Assembly: GCA_001769195.1 (NCBI GenBank)
Contig: MEOK01000034.1
Span: 1 to 64,000 of the forward strand
Direction of reading: 5' to 3'
Length of the DNA: 64,000 nt
DNA from: Bacteroidetes bacterium GWF2_40_14
GTDB taxonomy: Bacteria > Bacteroidota > Bacteroidia > Bacteroidales > UBA932
Positions within the stretch are counted from its first letter, which is position 1. Every line of letters begins with the position of its first letter. Positions 42,098-51,648 of the stretch are shown here, piece by piece. The translations under genes were made by a program, and so were the position numbers. The notes under the pieces are model-generated. The model was not told the DNA's origin and made no database searches. It worked only from the letters and a program-made list of their open reading frames with translations.

Positions 42098-44227
42098 TTA
42101 AAAAATGAAATTTACGCCAAAATAGAACGTTCTTTTAGAATACAGTTCGTTAAAACTGACTGAATAGTCGGAATTATAATTCTTGCTCCTCACATTTTGA
42201 GAATTAAGAAGATTACTCACACTGCCAAATACGACTAAAGCAATATTTTCATTTATTATAAGATATTTAGAGGCCGTGATATCAAATTTGCCATACTGAG
42301 GCAGGCGTTCCGCGTCGTTCCAGTTGCTATAAACAGGAGAATATATGTTGTATGAATCTATATAACTTGCTCCTGTAACCGACCTGAAATAACAACCCTG
42401 CCTCAGAATATACATAGCACTTATTTGCAAATTATCTTTCAAATTGCATTTTAGCACTCCCCGGAAAAAATAATCAAGGTCAAATATTGATGGTCTGGAA
42501 GTTTGCCCCTCTTTTATGGTTGAGGTGAGACTGGTTAGTGAAAGTTGGATTTCAAAGGGTTTTATTGGAATGTTTGTGAAAATCTCTCCGCCGGTTATTG
42601 GATTTGAACTGTTTAGGTAAATTACATATTTTAAAAATAAAGAGGATTGAATTTCTATCCATTTGTTTGTAAATGAATAGTCTAAAGATAACTGGTCACT
42701 ATGGTAACGGGTTATTGATATCTGTTCTGCGCCGGGCATTGCCAGACGGTTGTAATGACCGGCCGACAATGTAAAGCTGTTGTTTATGTCGGGAGAGAAC
42801 CTCATGTTTAACTGATAACTGAACATATCAGGCTCGTTCCTGAAAACAACATTTTTTCTGATTCCGGAACCAATCACTATTTTTTTACTCAGATTGATTT
42901 TGGCATAGACAAAAAACTCAGGGAGAAAATATGACTCATTTGACTCGAATTTAATGGTTGGATTTTCAGGATTCAGACCAAAATCGAAAATTGCCCTCTT
43001 GCCTGCCGCATCACTCTGCCGGTAGTCAAACGACATCCCAGCCTTTATGCTGACCTTGTTTAAGAAATAGTGGATGTTGGCAGAAAGGTACAGATCCTCT
43101 TTATCAACAGAAATATCGGTGTTTCCTGAATTGTAGTTTTCTGTACTTATGCTATATCCAGCATTTATGGTGAATTCACTTTTTTCTTTCCGGGAAATGA
43201 AATTGGCGACTGTAAAATTCCTTCTTTTACCCATTTCTGATATTCCGGTATAGCTTGGATGTTTGAAATTATACTCATATCCCTCTTTATTGCTGTAATT
43301 GAATAATTTAAACTGGGTTTTACTGTTGATATTGTAAATGAAATGCAGCCCAAGGTCAAGCGAATTGAATTTTTTCAGATCTTTTAGTGCATCTTGATTT
43401 ATGCCGGTTAAAATTTCCGATGGTGAGTAATTGGCGAATGCAGTAAGTGCAGTATTGTTAGTGGTTTTTCTTGATGTGAGGGCTCCAAAACTGGCAAAGC
43501 TCAAGCTTATATTATTGATATCTTCTTTTGGAACATTGTTATTGGTCTGTAAGCTTACCAGCCCGGATGCCGTGTTTCCGTATTCCAGCGGGGGATTGCC
43601 TGCAAAAACGTGCATCCTCTCTATTATAGCGGTGTTAAATATACTGAAGGTGCCGATACCGTTTAGTTGAGAAAACCTGATTGCATCATATATAGGAACA
43701 TCGTTTAAGAATATTCCCGTCTCTTCCGGTCTGCTGCCTCTCAGACTGATGCTGGCCGATTCATCTGTTGTTGTAGATGTGGGCATAGCGTTAACAGCAA
43801 GCAAGGGATCTGCTTTTGCTGCGGGATTCATATAAATATCCATCTGTTTAAGCTGTTTAATAGTGAATTCTTCTGCAATAATCCTTCGTGCACTCACTAC
43901 AGCAGCCTTAAGAATATTGTCAAGGGGGACCAGCTCAATATTTATTTGTTCGTTTACTATGTCAGACATGGCTATATGTTTCTCCCTGTATCCTATATAG
44001 CTTATAATTAACGAATCCTTGTTCTGATTATCCCCAATTTTTAGGAGAAACGAACCATCATTCAAAGAAACAGAGCTAACTCTCCAATTATTCAACAGAA
44101 AAATATTCGCCCCTGACAATGGCTCTTTTGTCTCCTTGTCAATAATCATTCCTTTCAGGTTAATCTCCTGGCAGAAGACACTAATGGAGAGAAGAGAAAA
44201 AAGAATATTTAATACTACGCATTTCAT
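42098..44227 (-). CDS. TonB-dependent outer-membrane receptor with CarboxypepD_reg-like domain
   Basis: 709 residues with a signal peptide (MKCVVLNILFSLLSISVFC). Residues ~22-105 form the carboxypeptidase-regulatory-like domain (LKGMIIDKETKEPLSGANIF), ~125-235 the plug (ISLRGSRPEETGIFLNDVP and ASGLVSLQTN) and the rest a barrel of alternating strands ending in aromatic FYFGVNFIF. It imports a large ligand powered by TonB. It starts on the final base of the TPR gene upstream, and shares an operon with an HTH regulator and a membrane protein rather than a SusD. Confidence 0.88.
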   Translation of the reverse strand: MKCVVLNILFSLLSISVFCQEINLKGMIIDKETKEPLSGANIFLLNNWRVSSVSLNDGSFLLKIGDNQNKDSLIISYIGYREKHIAMSDIVNEQINIELVPLDNILKAAVVSARRIIAEEFTIKQLKQMDIYMNPAAKADPLLAVNAMPTSTTTDESASISLRGSRPEETGIFLNDVPIYDAIRFSQLNGIGTFSIFNTAIIERMHVFAGNPPLEYGNTASGLVSLQTNNNVPKEDINNISLSFASFGALTSRKTTNNTALTAFANYSPSEILTGINQDALKDLKKFNSLDLGLHFIYNINSKTQFKLFNYSNKEGYEYNFKHPSYTGISEMGKRRNFTVANFISRKEKSEFTINAGYSISTENYNSGNTDISVDKEDLYLSANIHYFLNKVSIKAGMSFDYRQSDAAGKRAIFDFGLNPENPTIKFESNESYFLPEFFVYAKINLSKKIVIGSGIRKNVVFRNEPDMFSYQLNMRFSPDINNSFTLSAGHYNRLAMPGAEQISITRYHSDQLSLDYSFTNKWIEIQSSLFLKYVIYLNSSNPITGGEIFTNIPIKPFEIQLSLTSLTSTIKEGQTSRPSIFDLDYFFRGVLKCNLKDNLQISAMYILRQGCYFRSVTGASYIDSYNIYSPVYSNWNDAERLPQYGKFDITASKYLIINENIALVVFGSVSNLLNSQNVRSKNYNSDYSVSFNELYSKRTFYFGVNFIF

Positions 44228-44979
44228 CAGTTAGAAGATTTAGAAAGTCCGGGCAAAAGTCCTCTCTTAACCCACCAGAAGTCGGGTTCAAGAAGCAAAG
44301 CTTTTTCATAAATATCCTTAGCTTTATCATTCAGACCAAGCTGAGCATATGCAATTCCCAACCAAGCCATGGCATCGAGGTACATCCACTCTTTTGCCGG
44401 ATTCAGTGCCTCAAAAAGCCTTACTGCCTTTTCGTACTCTTTTACTGCCAGTTCAACATCGCCACCCCACATTTTAGGAGTGAAGTACTTGGAGCTTGCA
44501 TCTTGTCTCCAGGCAAGGGCGCAGGTTGAATCGATTTCCAGAGCTTTGCTTATCTGCTTTCCGCTTTTTGAACTGAGAATAATTGCCTTTGCAGGGCTGA
44601 ATGCCATTTGTACACTCATAATTGCAGCAGAAACAGAGAGTAATTCCGGCGAATTAGGGTAAAGCTTTAAGAGGGTGCTTATTTGATCGGAGGTTTTGCC
44701 GATATATTCATTAAAAGTAGCCTCATCCTTTTCTTTGCTGGCGAGGCATGCATATAACAATCCATATTTCAGCTTAATGGCTCTGATATGTTCCTCCTGA
44801 TTGTCTGAGGGAAAGTCCAGAAGTTTGTCGGCTTTTGGAGCCAGCATTTTCCAAAGTGACATGTTTGAGTTAAGATAGGCATAATATGCTTTCTCTTCCA
44901 GTTGGCTTAATGATTCGGGTTGCGCTTTAAGCAGTTGAAAGCAGATCAACAGGCTTAGTGTAAAAAATAGTCTTTTCAT
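44227..44979 (-). CDS. Secreted TPR-repeat protein
   Basis: 250 residues, signal peptide MKRLFFTLSLLICFQLLKAQ. The helical body carries TPR-like repeats (~130-245), for example AWLGIAYAQLGLNDKAKDIYEKALLLEP. Probably periplasmic protein-protein scaffold. Its position between an HTH/membrane pair and a TonB receptor suggests partnership with the receptor; a specific function is not known. Confidence 0.8.
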   Translation of the reverse strand: MKRLFFTLSLLICFQLLKAQPESLSQLEEKAYYAYLNSNMSLWKMLAPKADKLLDFPSDNQEEHIRAIKLKYGLLYACLASKEKDEATFNEYIGKTSDQISTLLKLYPNSPELLSVSAAIMSVQMAFSPAKAIILSSKSGKQISKALEIDSTCALAWRQDASSKYFTPKMWGGDVELAVKEYEKAVRLFEALNPAKEWMYLDAMAWLGIAYAQLGLNDKAKDIYEKALLLEPDFWWVKRGLLPGLSKSSN

Positions 44980-45033
44980 TTTGTATAAAATTATAAATAA
45001 GTTTAAAATATAAACCAGAATAATAAAAAAAAA

Positions 45034-45318
45034 TTAGATTTTAAGGTACTCTTTTAAATCGTTTACATATTGTTCAAATGCTTCAACCCCTTTTTTGGTT
45101 ATTGAACATCTTGTCTGTGGCATTTTACCCTTAAAGCTTTTTTCTACGGTAATATATCCAGCTTGCTCAAGATTGGTTATCTGAACACTTAAGTTGCCGG
45201 AAGTTGCCTTGGTCTGTTCTTTTAAATAGGTGAAATCTGCTTTTGAAAAAGAGATTAGGAGAGACATAACAGAAAGGCGCAGTTCGGAATGTAGTAATGG
45301 GTCAAGTTTTTTAAGCAT
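45034..45318 (-). CDS. Winged-helix regulator (HTH_34/MarR-like)
   Basis: 94 residues, all winged helix: DPLLHSELRLSVMSLLISFS, KADFTYLKEQTKATSGNLSVQ (the helix-turn-helix part), GYITVEKSFKGKMPQTRCSI (wing). The ATG lies at the stop of the upstream membrane-protein gene. Small solo DNA-binding proteins of this type regulate their own operons; a palindrome is seen in the operon's promoter. Confidence 0.85.
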   Translation of the reverse strand: MLKKLDPLLHSELRLSVMSLLISFSKADFTYLKEQTKATSGNLSVQITNLEQAGYITVEKSFKGKMPQTRCSITKKGVEAFEQYVNDLKEYLKI

Positions 45319-45319
45319 T

Positions 45320-45880
45320 TTATTTCTGATATTTAAGCATATAGCCAGGGATTAGATAACCAAAAATCAAAGCCAGAACAGAAACTATGTCCAAAGCAAT
45401 TCCCGACAGATAAAACATACATATGGCACCTATCCAGAGTACAATTCCGCCAAAAGCCAGAGGTTTGAATTTTATTATAATGCCAGTAAGAAATGTAGCA
45501 TTTCCTGCAAGAATGAAAATAACGGGAACCGTGTAATGATGATTACCGGAAAAAATCACCAGAATCAGATAGCTTACAAGAAAGGAAAACCAGGTCATTA
45601 TATTTATCCTCACAATATGAGACATTGCCGGCATCTTTCTCCCTTTGGAGTATCCATACCATCCGGCTATTAGCATGGCCGGAAAAATTATGAACCAGAC
45701 ATAATATGGGTGGGCATAATCTGTTAATCTGGAGATAAGCAACTGAGCAACTTCTGCTATAATAATTACCCAACCCCAGAAAATGAAGTAAAAACTATTT
45801 TCCTTAAGATTTATTTTGGCATTTTGGATCATCTCTTCAATTATTTTGAGACTTTCCTGAGGGTGTAAGTTTCTTTCCAT
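45320..45880 (-). CDS. Membrane protein of unknown function
   Basis: 186 residues, six hydrophobic helices after a helical N-terminal ~25 residues (..ESLKIIEEMIQNAKINLKEN). Proteins of this shape occur beside HTH_34 regulators in Bacteroidota, but I know no function. First gene of the operon running to the TonB receptor. An exact -7 element and palindrome lie just upstream. Confidence 0.75.
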   Translation of the reverse strand: MERNLHPQESLKIIEEMIQNAKINLKENSFYFIFWGWVIIIAEVAQLLISRLTDYAHPYYVWFIIFPAMLIAGWYGYSKGRKMPAMSHIVRINIMTWFSFLVSYLILVIFSGNHHYTVPVIFILAGNATFLTGIIIKFKPLAFGGIVLWIGAICMFYLSGIALDIVSVLALIFGYLIPGYMLKYQK

Positions 45881-45895
45881 TTTTCAAATTTTGGA

Positions 45896-45925
45896 CAAAT
45901 ATAAATAAGTTTATTAAATAAACAA
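45896..45925 (-). promoter_or_regulatory. Promoter of the membrane protein/HTH/TPR/TonB-receptor operon
   Basis: On the minus strand TTG (45925-45923), a 19-bp spacer, then exact TATATTTG (45903-45896). Confidence 0.75.
45909..45923. promoter_or_regulatory. 15-bp palindromic operator in the promoter spacer
   Basis: GTTTATT-A-AATAAAC is a perfect 7-1-7 dyad between the -33 and -7 elements. Candidate site for the HTH_34 regulator encoded second in the operon. Confidence 0.6.
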
Positions 45926-45965
45926 AAAATACTCAATAAATAATTTCATATACAATGGCAGCTTT

Positions 45966-47714
45966 TTAGCAAGGTATTGTAAAGTAGAATGTAGATCCTT
46001 TGCCTTCTTCGCTTTCTACCCATATTCTGCCACCAAGTAGCAGAACGTATGCTTTAGAAATTGACAAACCCAATCCTGCACCCTCATAGTATCTGGCAAC
46101 AGACTCGCTCCCCTGTCTGAATCTTTCGAAAATGAGTTCCTTTTGTTCCGGATTAATACCTATACCTGTATCCTTGACGAAAAACTCCAATCCGTCGGAA
46201 TTCTTGCTGAATCCAATTTCTATAGAGCCGGTGGCAGTGAATTTTATGGCGTTCTTTATAAGGTTTGAAAGTATCTCCTTTATCTTTTCCTTGTCACTTA
46301 TAATTTTAGCCTCTTCTGTGGGAATATTGTCACATATAATCAGCTTGATACCTTTTTCCAGGGCTTGAGGCTCATACAAATTAAATATAATACCCATCTG
46401 GTCGTTAATGTCAAAATTTGTGATTTTGACCTTGGAGAGACCAGCTTCAAGTGAAGAGAGGCTGATTATGTCGTTTATGATATTGAGCATACGGGTACCA
46501 CTCTTTTCAATTATGGCAAGATACTCCTGTTGTTCATCCTCAGATAACTTTAACTCTCTTAGAAGTTCCGTAAACCCAAGTATGCCATTCATGGGAGTTC
46601 TTATCTCATGACTTATATTTGCAAGGAATGCAGACTTGAGGCGATCACTCTCTTCTGCTTTTTCTTTGGCTTTGATCAGTTCTTTTTGTTGAGAGACATT
46701 ATAAGAGATATCACGGATTACAATTATACGGCTCCCGGACTGATTTTTTATTGCCTGGGTTATTAACTGGAACGTCTTCAATTCTGTTCCAACAGGAACT
46801 TCTATCTGATCATTGTTGTTCACTGTAATAACCGCCTTTAACAACAGGGGCACGGTAACTCCGGACTCCTCTGCAAATAGACCAAGTATACTCTTGTTCT
46901 TGATGCCAAGGTATGTCATTGCAGATTTATTGATATCCAGTATTCTGTTATGTTCATCAAGTGCAATTATTCCATCCTGCAATGTTTCGAAGAGAGTCTC
47001 CCGGGCAACAGGCACCAGATCCAGAAACCTGTTATGGAAAATTGCATAGATAAGCAGTAACCCGCTCAAAGTAATGCTGGCAGGTGCTAAATCAAGCCCC
47101 GGGGTTACATTTATACCCGTCAGGTAAAAAAGACTTGCGGACCATGGTACCAGCCCCCCCAATAAAATTATCCATCCATGATACTGGAATGAATTCTTAT
47201 GATGGAAAATAAAGCTGAAGATGCTTACTGTTGCTATTATCAGCATTAAGTAACTATAAGCAAGGTATCCTATCCAGAACCATATTCCATGGTAGTACTC
47301 CATAAGGTTTGTCTTAGGAGAGATAGGAGAGAACCCCGACCACATCAGATTATGATAATCATTGGTTAAAACCACAACCAGTGTAGTCAGCGGCATAATA
47401 AACAGCAGTATGATGTTTTTTAAAGAGAGAAACCTCTCCTTTCCTGTAAAGCGAAGAACAAAAATCAAGTATAGAACAGGGGTAAAGGATCCTCCGGTAA
47501 ATTCCATTTTGGCCCAGAATATTTTTTCGGCCATTGTGGGAGCAGAAGTTTCGAAAATTACACAGAAAGCACCGATTCCCGAAGCAATCATCAACCATGT
47601 AATCTCCAGAGCACCTTTTACTCTTCTTCTGTGCCATGCCAGAAATGCACCAAAAAACGACACCAGTGCTGTTACAAGAAAAAACAGGGAATATATGGTA
47701 AAAGTCTGGTTCAT
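45966..47714 (-). CDS. Hybrid-free sensor histidine kinase with 7TM, PAS and kinase domains
   Basis: 582 residues from ATG 47714 (MNQTFTIYSLFF). Seven hydrophobic helices (~1-215) of the 'histidine kinase N-terminal 7TM' type, a PAS-like domain (~220-330; DGIIALDEHNRILDIN), then HisKA with LANISHEIRTPMNG (His ~369) and HATPase with N-box (NLIKNAIKF, ~480), DTGIGI and GAGLGLSISKA (~555). No receiver domain is attached and no response regulator is adjacent, so the partner is elsewhere. Confidence 0.9.
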   Translation of the reverse strand: MNQTFTIYSLFFLVTALVSFFGAFLAWHRRRVKGALEITWLMIASGIGAFCVIFETSAPTMAEKIFWAKMEFTGGSFTPVLYLIFVLRFTGKERFLSLKNIILLFIMPLTTLVVVLTNDYHNLMWSGFSPISPKTNLMEYYHGIWFWIGYLAYSYLMLIIATVSIFSFIFHHKNSFQYHGWIILLGGLVPWSASLFYLTGINVTPGLDLAPASITLSGLLLIYAIFHNRFLDLVPVARETLFETLQDGIIALDEHNRILDINKSAMTYLGIKNKSILGLFAEESGVTVPLLLKAVITVNNNDQIEVPVGTELKTFQLITQAIKNQSGSRIIVIRDISYNVSQQKELIKAKEKAEESDRLKSAFLANISHEIRTPMNGILGFTELLRELKLSEDEQQEYLAIIEKSGTRMLNIINDIISLSSLEAGLSKVKITNFDINDQMGIIFNLYEPQALEKGIKLIICDNIPTEEAKIISDKEKIKEILSNLIKNAIKFTATGSIEIGFSKNSDGLEFFVKDTGIGINPEQKELIFERFRQGSESVARYYEGAGLGLSISKAYVLLLGGRIWVESEEGKGSTFYFTIPC

Positions 47715-47937
47715 TATTATTCTGAAATTAAGGCCTGGCGACGTATTGAGCAAATTTATTCAGAAAATAAGAAGTATTTGCCCATAGCTTGCTGACCAAA
47801 TGCTGAAAAATCTAAAAAAGCTGAAAAGAGGGGAAAATTAATTACATTTAATGATAATTAATAAACTTGGAAATGAATAACTTCATCTACATATTCATCA
47901 TGTATGAGTAAAGCTAAAAATCTTTAATTTGTAATTT

Positions 47938-48135
47938 ATGGAAACAGTAATTTTTAATGTGTCGCTCTATCTGGGAATTTTAGGATTTCTGTTATTTACA
48001 GTTTCCTTTCTTTCCGGTCTTAGGATAATCAAGACTAAAGCAAAATTCAGAGTTCACAAACGAGTAGGTATTATAGGTTTTGTGGCAGTATGTGTTCATG
48101 CCTTTGTAATGTCGTACTTTTATTTTTTATCATAA
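47938..48135 (+). CDS. Small two-helix membrane protein
   Basis: 65 residues, two hydrophobic helices (~7-27, ~45-63) around a basic loop (IIKTKAKFRVHKRVG) with a histidine in each half. Family not recognised. Size and His placement resemble fragments of cytochrome-b-like helical hairpins, but this is only a resemblance. Confidence 0.6.
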   Translation: METVIFNVSLYLGILGFLLFTVSFLSGLRIIKTKAKFRVHKRVGIIGFVAVCVHAFVMSYFYFLS

Positions 48136-48138
48136 AGA

Positions 48139-48432
48139 CTACCTTATTGTTACTCTCAATGCTCCCTGGTAACCATATGTTGCAAAAGGGGCGTCTTCAT
48201 ATATGAACCCGGGAAACTTCTGCTGAAGCATCTTAATTAGTTCCGTTCTGAGAGTGCCTTTTCCTGAACCGTGGACAAAATCAATTTTTTTTCCTTTGTT
48301 AAACCTGTTTGATTGCAAAGTGCGCTCAAATAGCTCCAGCTGATAGATCAATGAGTCGGCAGGAGCAAAGCTGCGGTAGCCCTTTGCTATCTTCTCAATG
48401 TGGAGGTCGATTGATATTATGTTTGGTTTCAC
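48139..48432 (-). CDS. Solo Smr-domain protein
   Basis: 97 residues, almost only an Smr domain: SIDLHIEKI (the LDLHG-like motif, ~8-16) and FVHGSGKGTLRTEL (H-G-x-G-x-G, ~51-64). Smr domains are nucleic-acid nicking or binding modules, in MutS2 and in stand-alone ribosome-quality-control nucleases. Here the domain is minimal, so an accessory role is likely. Divergent from the CrtI-like gene. Confidence 0.82.
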   Translation of the reverse strand: MKPNIISIDLHIEKIAKGYRSFAPADSLIYQLELFERTLQSNRFNKGKKIDFVHGSGKGTLRTELIKMLQQKFPGFIYEDAPFATYGYQGALRVTIR

Positions 48433-48481
48433 GAGCTACAAGATAACCATTTCTTCCAATAAATTCAGTAAATTTGATTGT

Positions 48482-50011
48482 ATGAAAGTAAGTATCATTG
48501 GAGCAGGTGTATCGGGTTTGTCACTGGGGTGCTATCTCCAGATGAATGGTTTCAAGACAGCAATTTACGAGAAACATTCATTGCCTGGCGGTTTATGTGC
48601 AAGCTGGAAAAAGGGAGGGTATACATTTGACGGATGCCTTCACTGGGTATTGGGTTCCGATAATGGAAGCCCGTTTTACAAGCTTTGGTCAGAACTGCTC
48701 GATATGAAATCCATCGAATTTGTAAACCACGAAGAGAGGCTAGCAGTTGAATTAAAAGAGAACGGCAATAAATATGGCGACAAGGTTTTCAGGCTATATA
48801 CAAATACAGACAGACTGGAAGCGTATTTGCTCGACCTTGCACCGGAAGACAGCAGAATGATTTGGAAACTTATTAGATTAATAAGGACTATCCAGAAGTT
48901 CGAAATGCCGCCGATGATCGAGAATATTTCAAAACTGCAGACCTTAAGAAGGAAAATGGAGATGATAACTTACTTTCCTTTTCTCATACAATTTCTAAAG
49001 TGGAGGCATGTAACCAATTACTCTTTTGCCTCCAGGCTGAAAAACCCGTTTCTTAAAGAGGCATTCGAATTATTGTTTGACGGAGATGAAGTCAATCTCC
49101 TTGTAATGACCATGCCACTTGCATTCTACGACCAAAAAAGTGCAGGATATCCTGTTGGAGGGTCTGCAAAGTTTGCAAAGAGGATTGCCGATAAATATGA
49201 ATTGCTGGGAGGTAAAATCCACTACAATAAGGGAGTGAAAAAGATAAATGTAGAGAACAGCGTGGCAAAAGGGGTATTATTTGACGATGGCACCTCTGTT
49301 TATTCAGATATGACAATTTCGGCTGCCGATTGGAATTTTACAGTGTTCAAGGCCCTTGAAGGAAAGTATATAAATAAAAAAATCCTGGAACTGGCAGCAT
49401 TAAAAAAGCTTGAGGTTTATCCTTCGGTCATGCTAATTTCATTGGGCGTAGGACGTAGCTTTAATGAATTTGCTCATTTTTTCCGATTTCCCATAAAAAA
49501 CGAATACCTGTCGCCTGACGGGACTGCCTACAATCAAATTGAGGTGCATATCTATAACTATGACAAATCCATTGCTCCGGAAGGTAAAACAGTAATTGCC
49601 ATGAGTTTCTATACCAGAAATGGCGAATTCTGGATAAACATGCGGCAAAAAGACATTGAGGAATATAATATTTGTAAGACATCTTTTGCGAATACAATGA
49701 TTGATATTCTTGATGAAAAAATGGGGGGGGTCAAGGAATTTATAGAAGAGATGGATGTTGCAACACCAGCCACCTACAACAGGTATACCGGTAACTGGAA
49801 GGGGAGCGCACAGGGTTGGTTTCCGGGGAAAAATCTTGTTGCAGCATCGCCGGTAGCCATAACTCTTCCGGGGTTGAAAAATTTCTATTATACGAGCCAC
49901 TGGTCAATTCCGGGGGGAGGATTGCCTTCGGTGTTAAAATCGGCACATGATCTGGCTCAGAGAATATGTCTGAAGAACAATATTAAATTTAAAATAGAGG
50001 GAAGACTATGA
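48482..50011 (+). CDS. Phytoene-desaturase-like NAD(P)/FAD oxidoreductase (CrtI/CrtO superfamily)
   Basis: 509 residues from ATG 48482 (MKVSIIGAGVSGLSLGC). The N-terminal FAD motif GAGVSGLSLGCYL is followed by LPGGLCASWKKGGYTFDGCLHWV (key Gly and His ~40-62) and the C-terminal flavin motif WSIPGGGLPSVLKSAHDLA (~480-498). Amine-oxidase superfamily fold. Carotenoid or polyene desaturases, retinol saturases and related enzymes belong here; no carotenoid gene is nearby. Overlaps the M28 peptidase by 4 bp (ATGA). Confidence 0.88.
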   Translation: MKVSIIGAGVSGLSLGCYLQMNGFKTAIYEKHSLPGGLCASWKKGGYTFDGCLHWVLGSDNGSPFYKLWSELLDMKSIEFVNHEERLAVELKENGNKYGDKVFRLYTNTDRLEAYLLDLAPEDSRMIWKLIRLIRTIQKFEMPPMIENISKLQTLRRKMEMITYFPFLIQFLKWRHVTNYSFASRLKNPFLKEAFELLFDGDEVNLLVMTMPLAFYDQKSAGYPVGGSAKFAKRIADKYELLGGKIHYNKGVKKINVENSVAKGVLFDDGTSVYSDMTISAADWNFTVFKALEGKYINKKILELAALKKLEVYPSVMLISLGVGRSFNEFAHFFRFPIKNEYLSPDGTAYNQIEVHIYNYDKSIAPEGKTVIAMSFYTRNGEFWINMRQKDIEEYNICKTSFANTMIDILDEKMGGVKEFIEEMDVATPATYNRYTGNWKGSAQGWFPGKNLVAASPVAITLPGLKNFYYTSHWSIPGGGLPSVLKSAHDLAQRICLKNNIKFKIEGRL

Positions 50012-51600
50012 CAACCAAATATCATTCACTTTTTTTGATAGCTGTTTTATTTATTGTAAGCTGCAATCCGGGATTGTCTGTCATGGACCCTGCTCTGGAG
50101 AGCATTACTGCCGATGATATGAAAAACCACATCTCCACTCTGGCTTCTGACGAGTTTCTCGGGAGAGCGCCATCTACCCCGGGAGAGGATAAAACAATCA
50201 ACTATCTTGCAGATCAGTTTAAGAAAATAGGATTGAAACCGGGAAACGGCGACAGCTATTTTCAGGAAGTGTCGTTGATAAAAATAACATCAGATCAGTC
50301 GATTAAGATGAAAATTACAGGAGGGAAGAAAGATTACAATTTGGTTTTTTCGGAAGATTTTGTGGGAGGGACACCTCAGATAGCGGATAATATAGAAGTT
50401 GACAAATCAGAAATCATCTTTATCGGATATGGTGTAAACTCTCCCGAATATAAATGGAACGACTATGAGGGACTGGATGTTAAGGGGAAAACTGTATTAA
50501 TGCTTGTGAATGACCCGGGTTATGCAACATCGGACACCTCGTTGTTCGAAGGCCGGTCAATGACAATGTACGGACGCTGGACATATAAGTTTGATGAAGC
50601 TGCCCGTCAGGGAGCAAAAGCAGCGATAATCATACACGAAACAGGGGCTGCCGCATATCCTTGGGGTGTTGTCCAGAACAGCTGGTGTGGTTCCAAGCTT
50701 TACCTTGAGGACAATATGCTTTTAAAGACTGATTTGCTAATGCAAAGCTGGATAACTACAGAGTGTGCGAAAAAACTGTTTGAGTCTGCCGGGTTGGATT
50801 ATGAGCTGGCAATATCCTCTGCATCAAAACGCGGGTTTAAACCTGTAAGCATGAATATGACTGCTTCCATCAAATTTAAAAACCAAGTAGAATATTCAAA
50901 ATCGAACAATGTGGCTGCACTTTGGCCCGGAAAAGGAAAATCTGACGAATATCTCATCTATTCAGCCCATTGGGACCATTTCGGAGTAAATCCGGCATTT
51001 GAGGGTGACTCTATTTTAAACGGAGCTGTCGACAACGCCACAGGAACTGCTGCTCTTCTGGAAATAGCTGAGGCATTTACAAAACTAGCAAAACAACAGG
51101 ATCGTTCCGTACTATTTCTTGCTGTCACATGTGAAGAACAGGGCTTGCTGGGGAGTGAATTTTACACTCTGCATCCACTCTTTCCACTTGAGAAGACGGT
51201 AGGAGTCATTAATATGGACGGCCTTAACATTCTGGGCAGAACCAAAGACATGACAATCGTTGGCATGGGGAAATCGGTCCTGGACAAATATGCTGTATCT
51301 GTCTTGGAAAAGTACGGAAGATATGCATGCCCGGATCCTAAGCCAGAAAAAGGGGGATACTTCCGTTCTGACCATATTAGTTTTGCAAAAATCGGAGTTC
51401 CGTCGCTTTATCTTTCAAAAGGAATTGATGATCTGGAACATGGCAAGGAATGGGGTCTGGCACAATCGGAAAAATGGATAACGGAACATTATCACAAACC
51501 TTCTGACAATTACGAACCTGATAAATGGAACTTTGACGGCATGATAGAAGATATTAAGGTGTTTTTTGAAGTGGGATATGATATAAGTATAAAAAAATAG
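50008..51600 (+). CDS. M28-family zinc aminopeptidase with PA domain, lipoprotein
   Basis: 530 residues; lipoprotein signal ending FIVSC. Residues ~130-280 contain a protease-associated insert. The catalytic domain shows SAHWDHFG (Zn His/Asp, ~321), DNATGTAALLEIA (Zn Asp, ~345), EEQGLLGSEFY (Glu base and ligand, ~378) and NMDGLNIL (~402), and YHKPSDNYEPD (Zn His, ~498). Periplasmic or surface peptide degradation by removal of N-terminal residues is expected. Confidence 0.9.
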   Translation: MTTKYHSLFLIAVLFIVSCNPGLSVMDPALESITADDMKNHISTLASDEFLGRAPSTPGEDKTINYLADQFKKIGLKPGNGDSYFQEVSLIKITSDQSIKMKITGGKKDYNLVFSEDFVGGTPQIADNIEVDKSEIIFIGYGVNSPEYKWNDYEGLDVKGKTVLMLVNDPGYATSDTSLFEGRSMTMYGRWTYKFDEAARQGAKAAIIIHETGAAAYPWGVVQNSWCGSKLYLEDNMLLKTDLLMQSWITTECAKKLFESAGLDYELAISSASKRGFKPVSMNMTASIKFKNQVEYSKSNNVAALWPGKGKSDEYLIYSAHWDHFGVNPAFEGDSILNGAVDNATGTAALLEIAEAFTKLAKQQDRSVLFLAVTCEEQGLLGSEFYTLHPLFPLEKTVGVINMDGLNILGRTKDMTIVGMGKSVLDKYAVSVLEKYGRYACPDPKPEKGGYFRSDHISFAKIGVPSLYLSKGIDDLEHGKEWGLAQSEKWITEHYHKPSDNYEPDKWNFDGMIEDIKVFFEVGYDISIKK

Positions 51601-51648
51601 GATAATCGGTGTCCCCTGATTCTAAATAATGTTGTTATACATATAATA

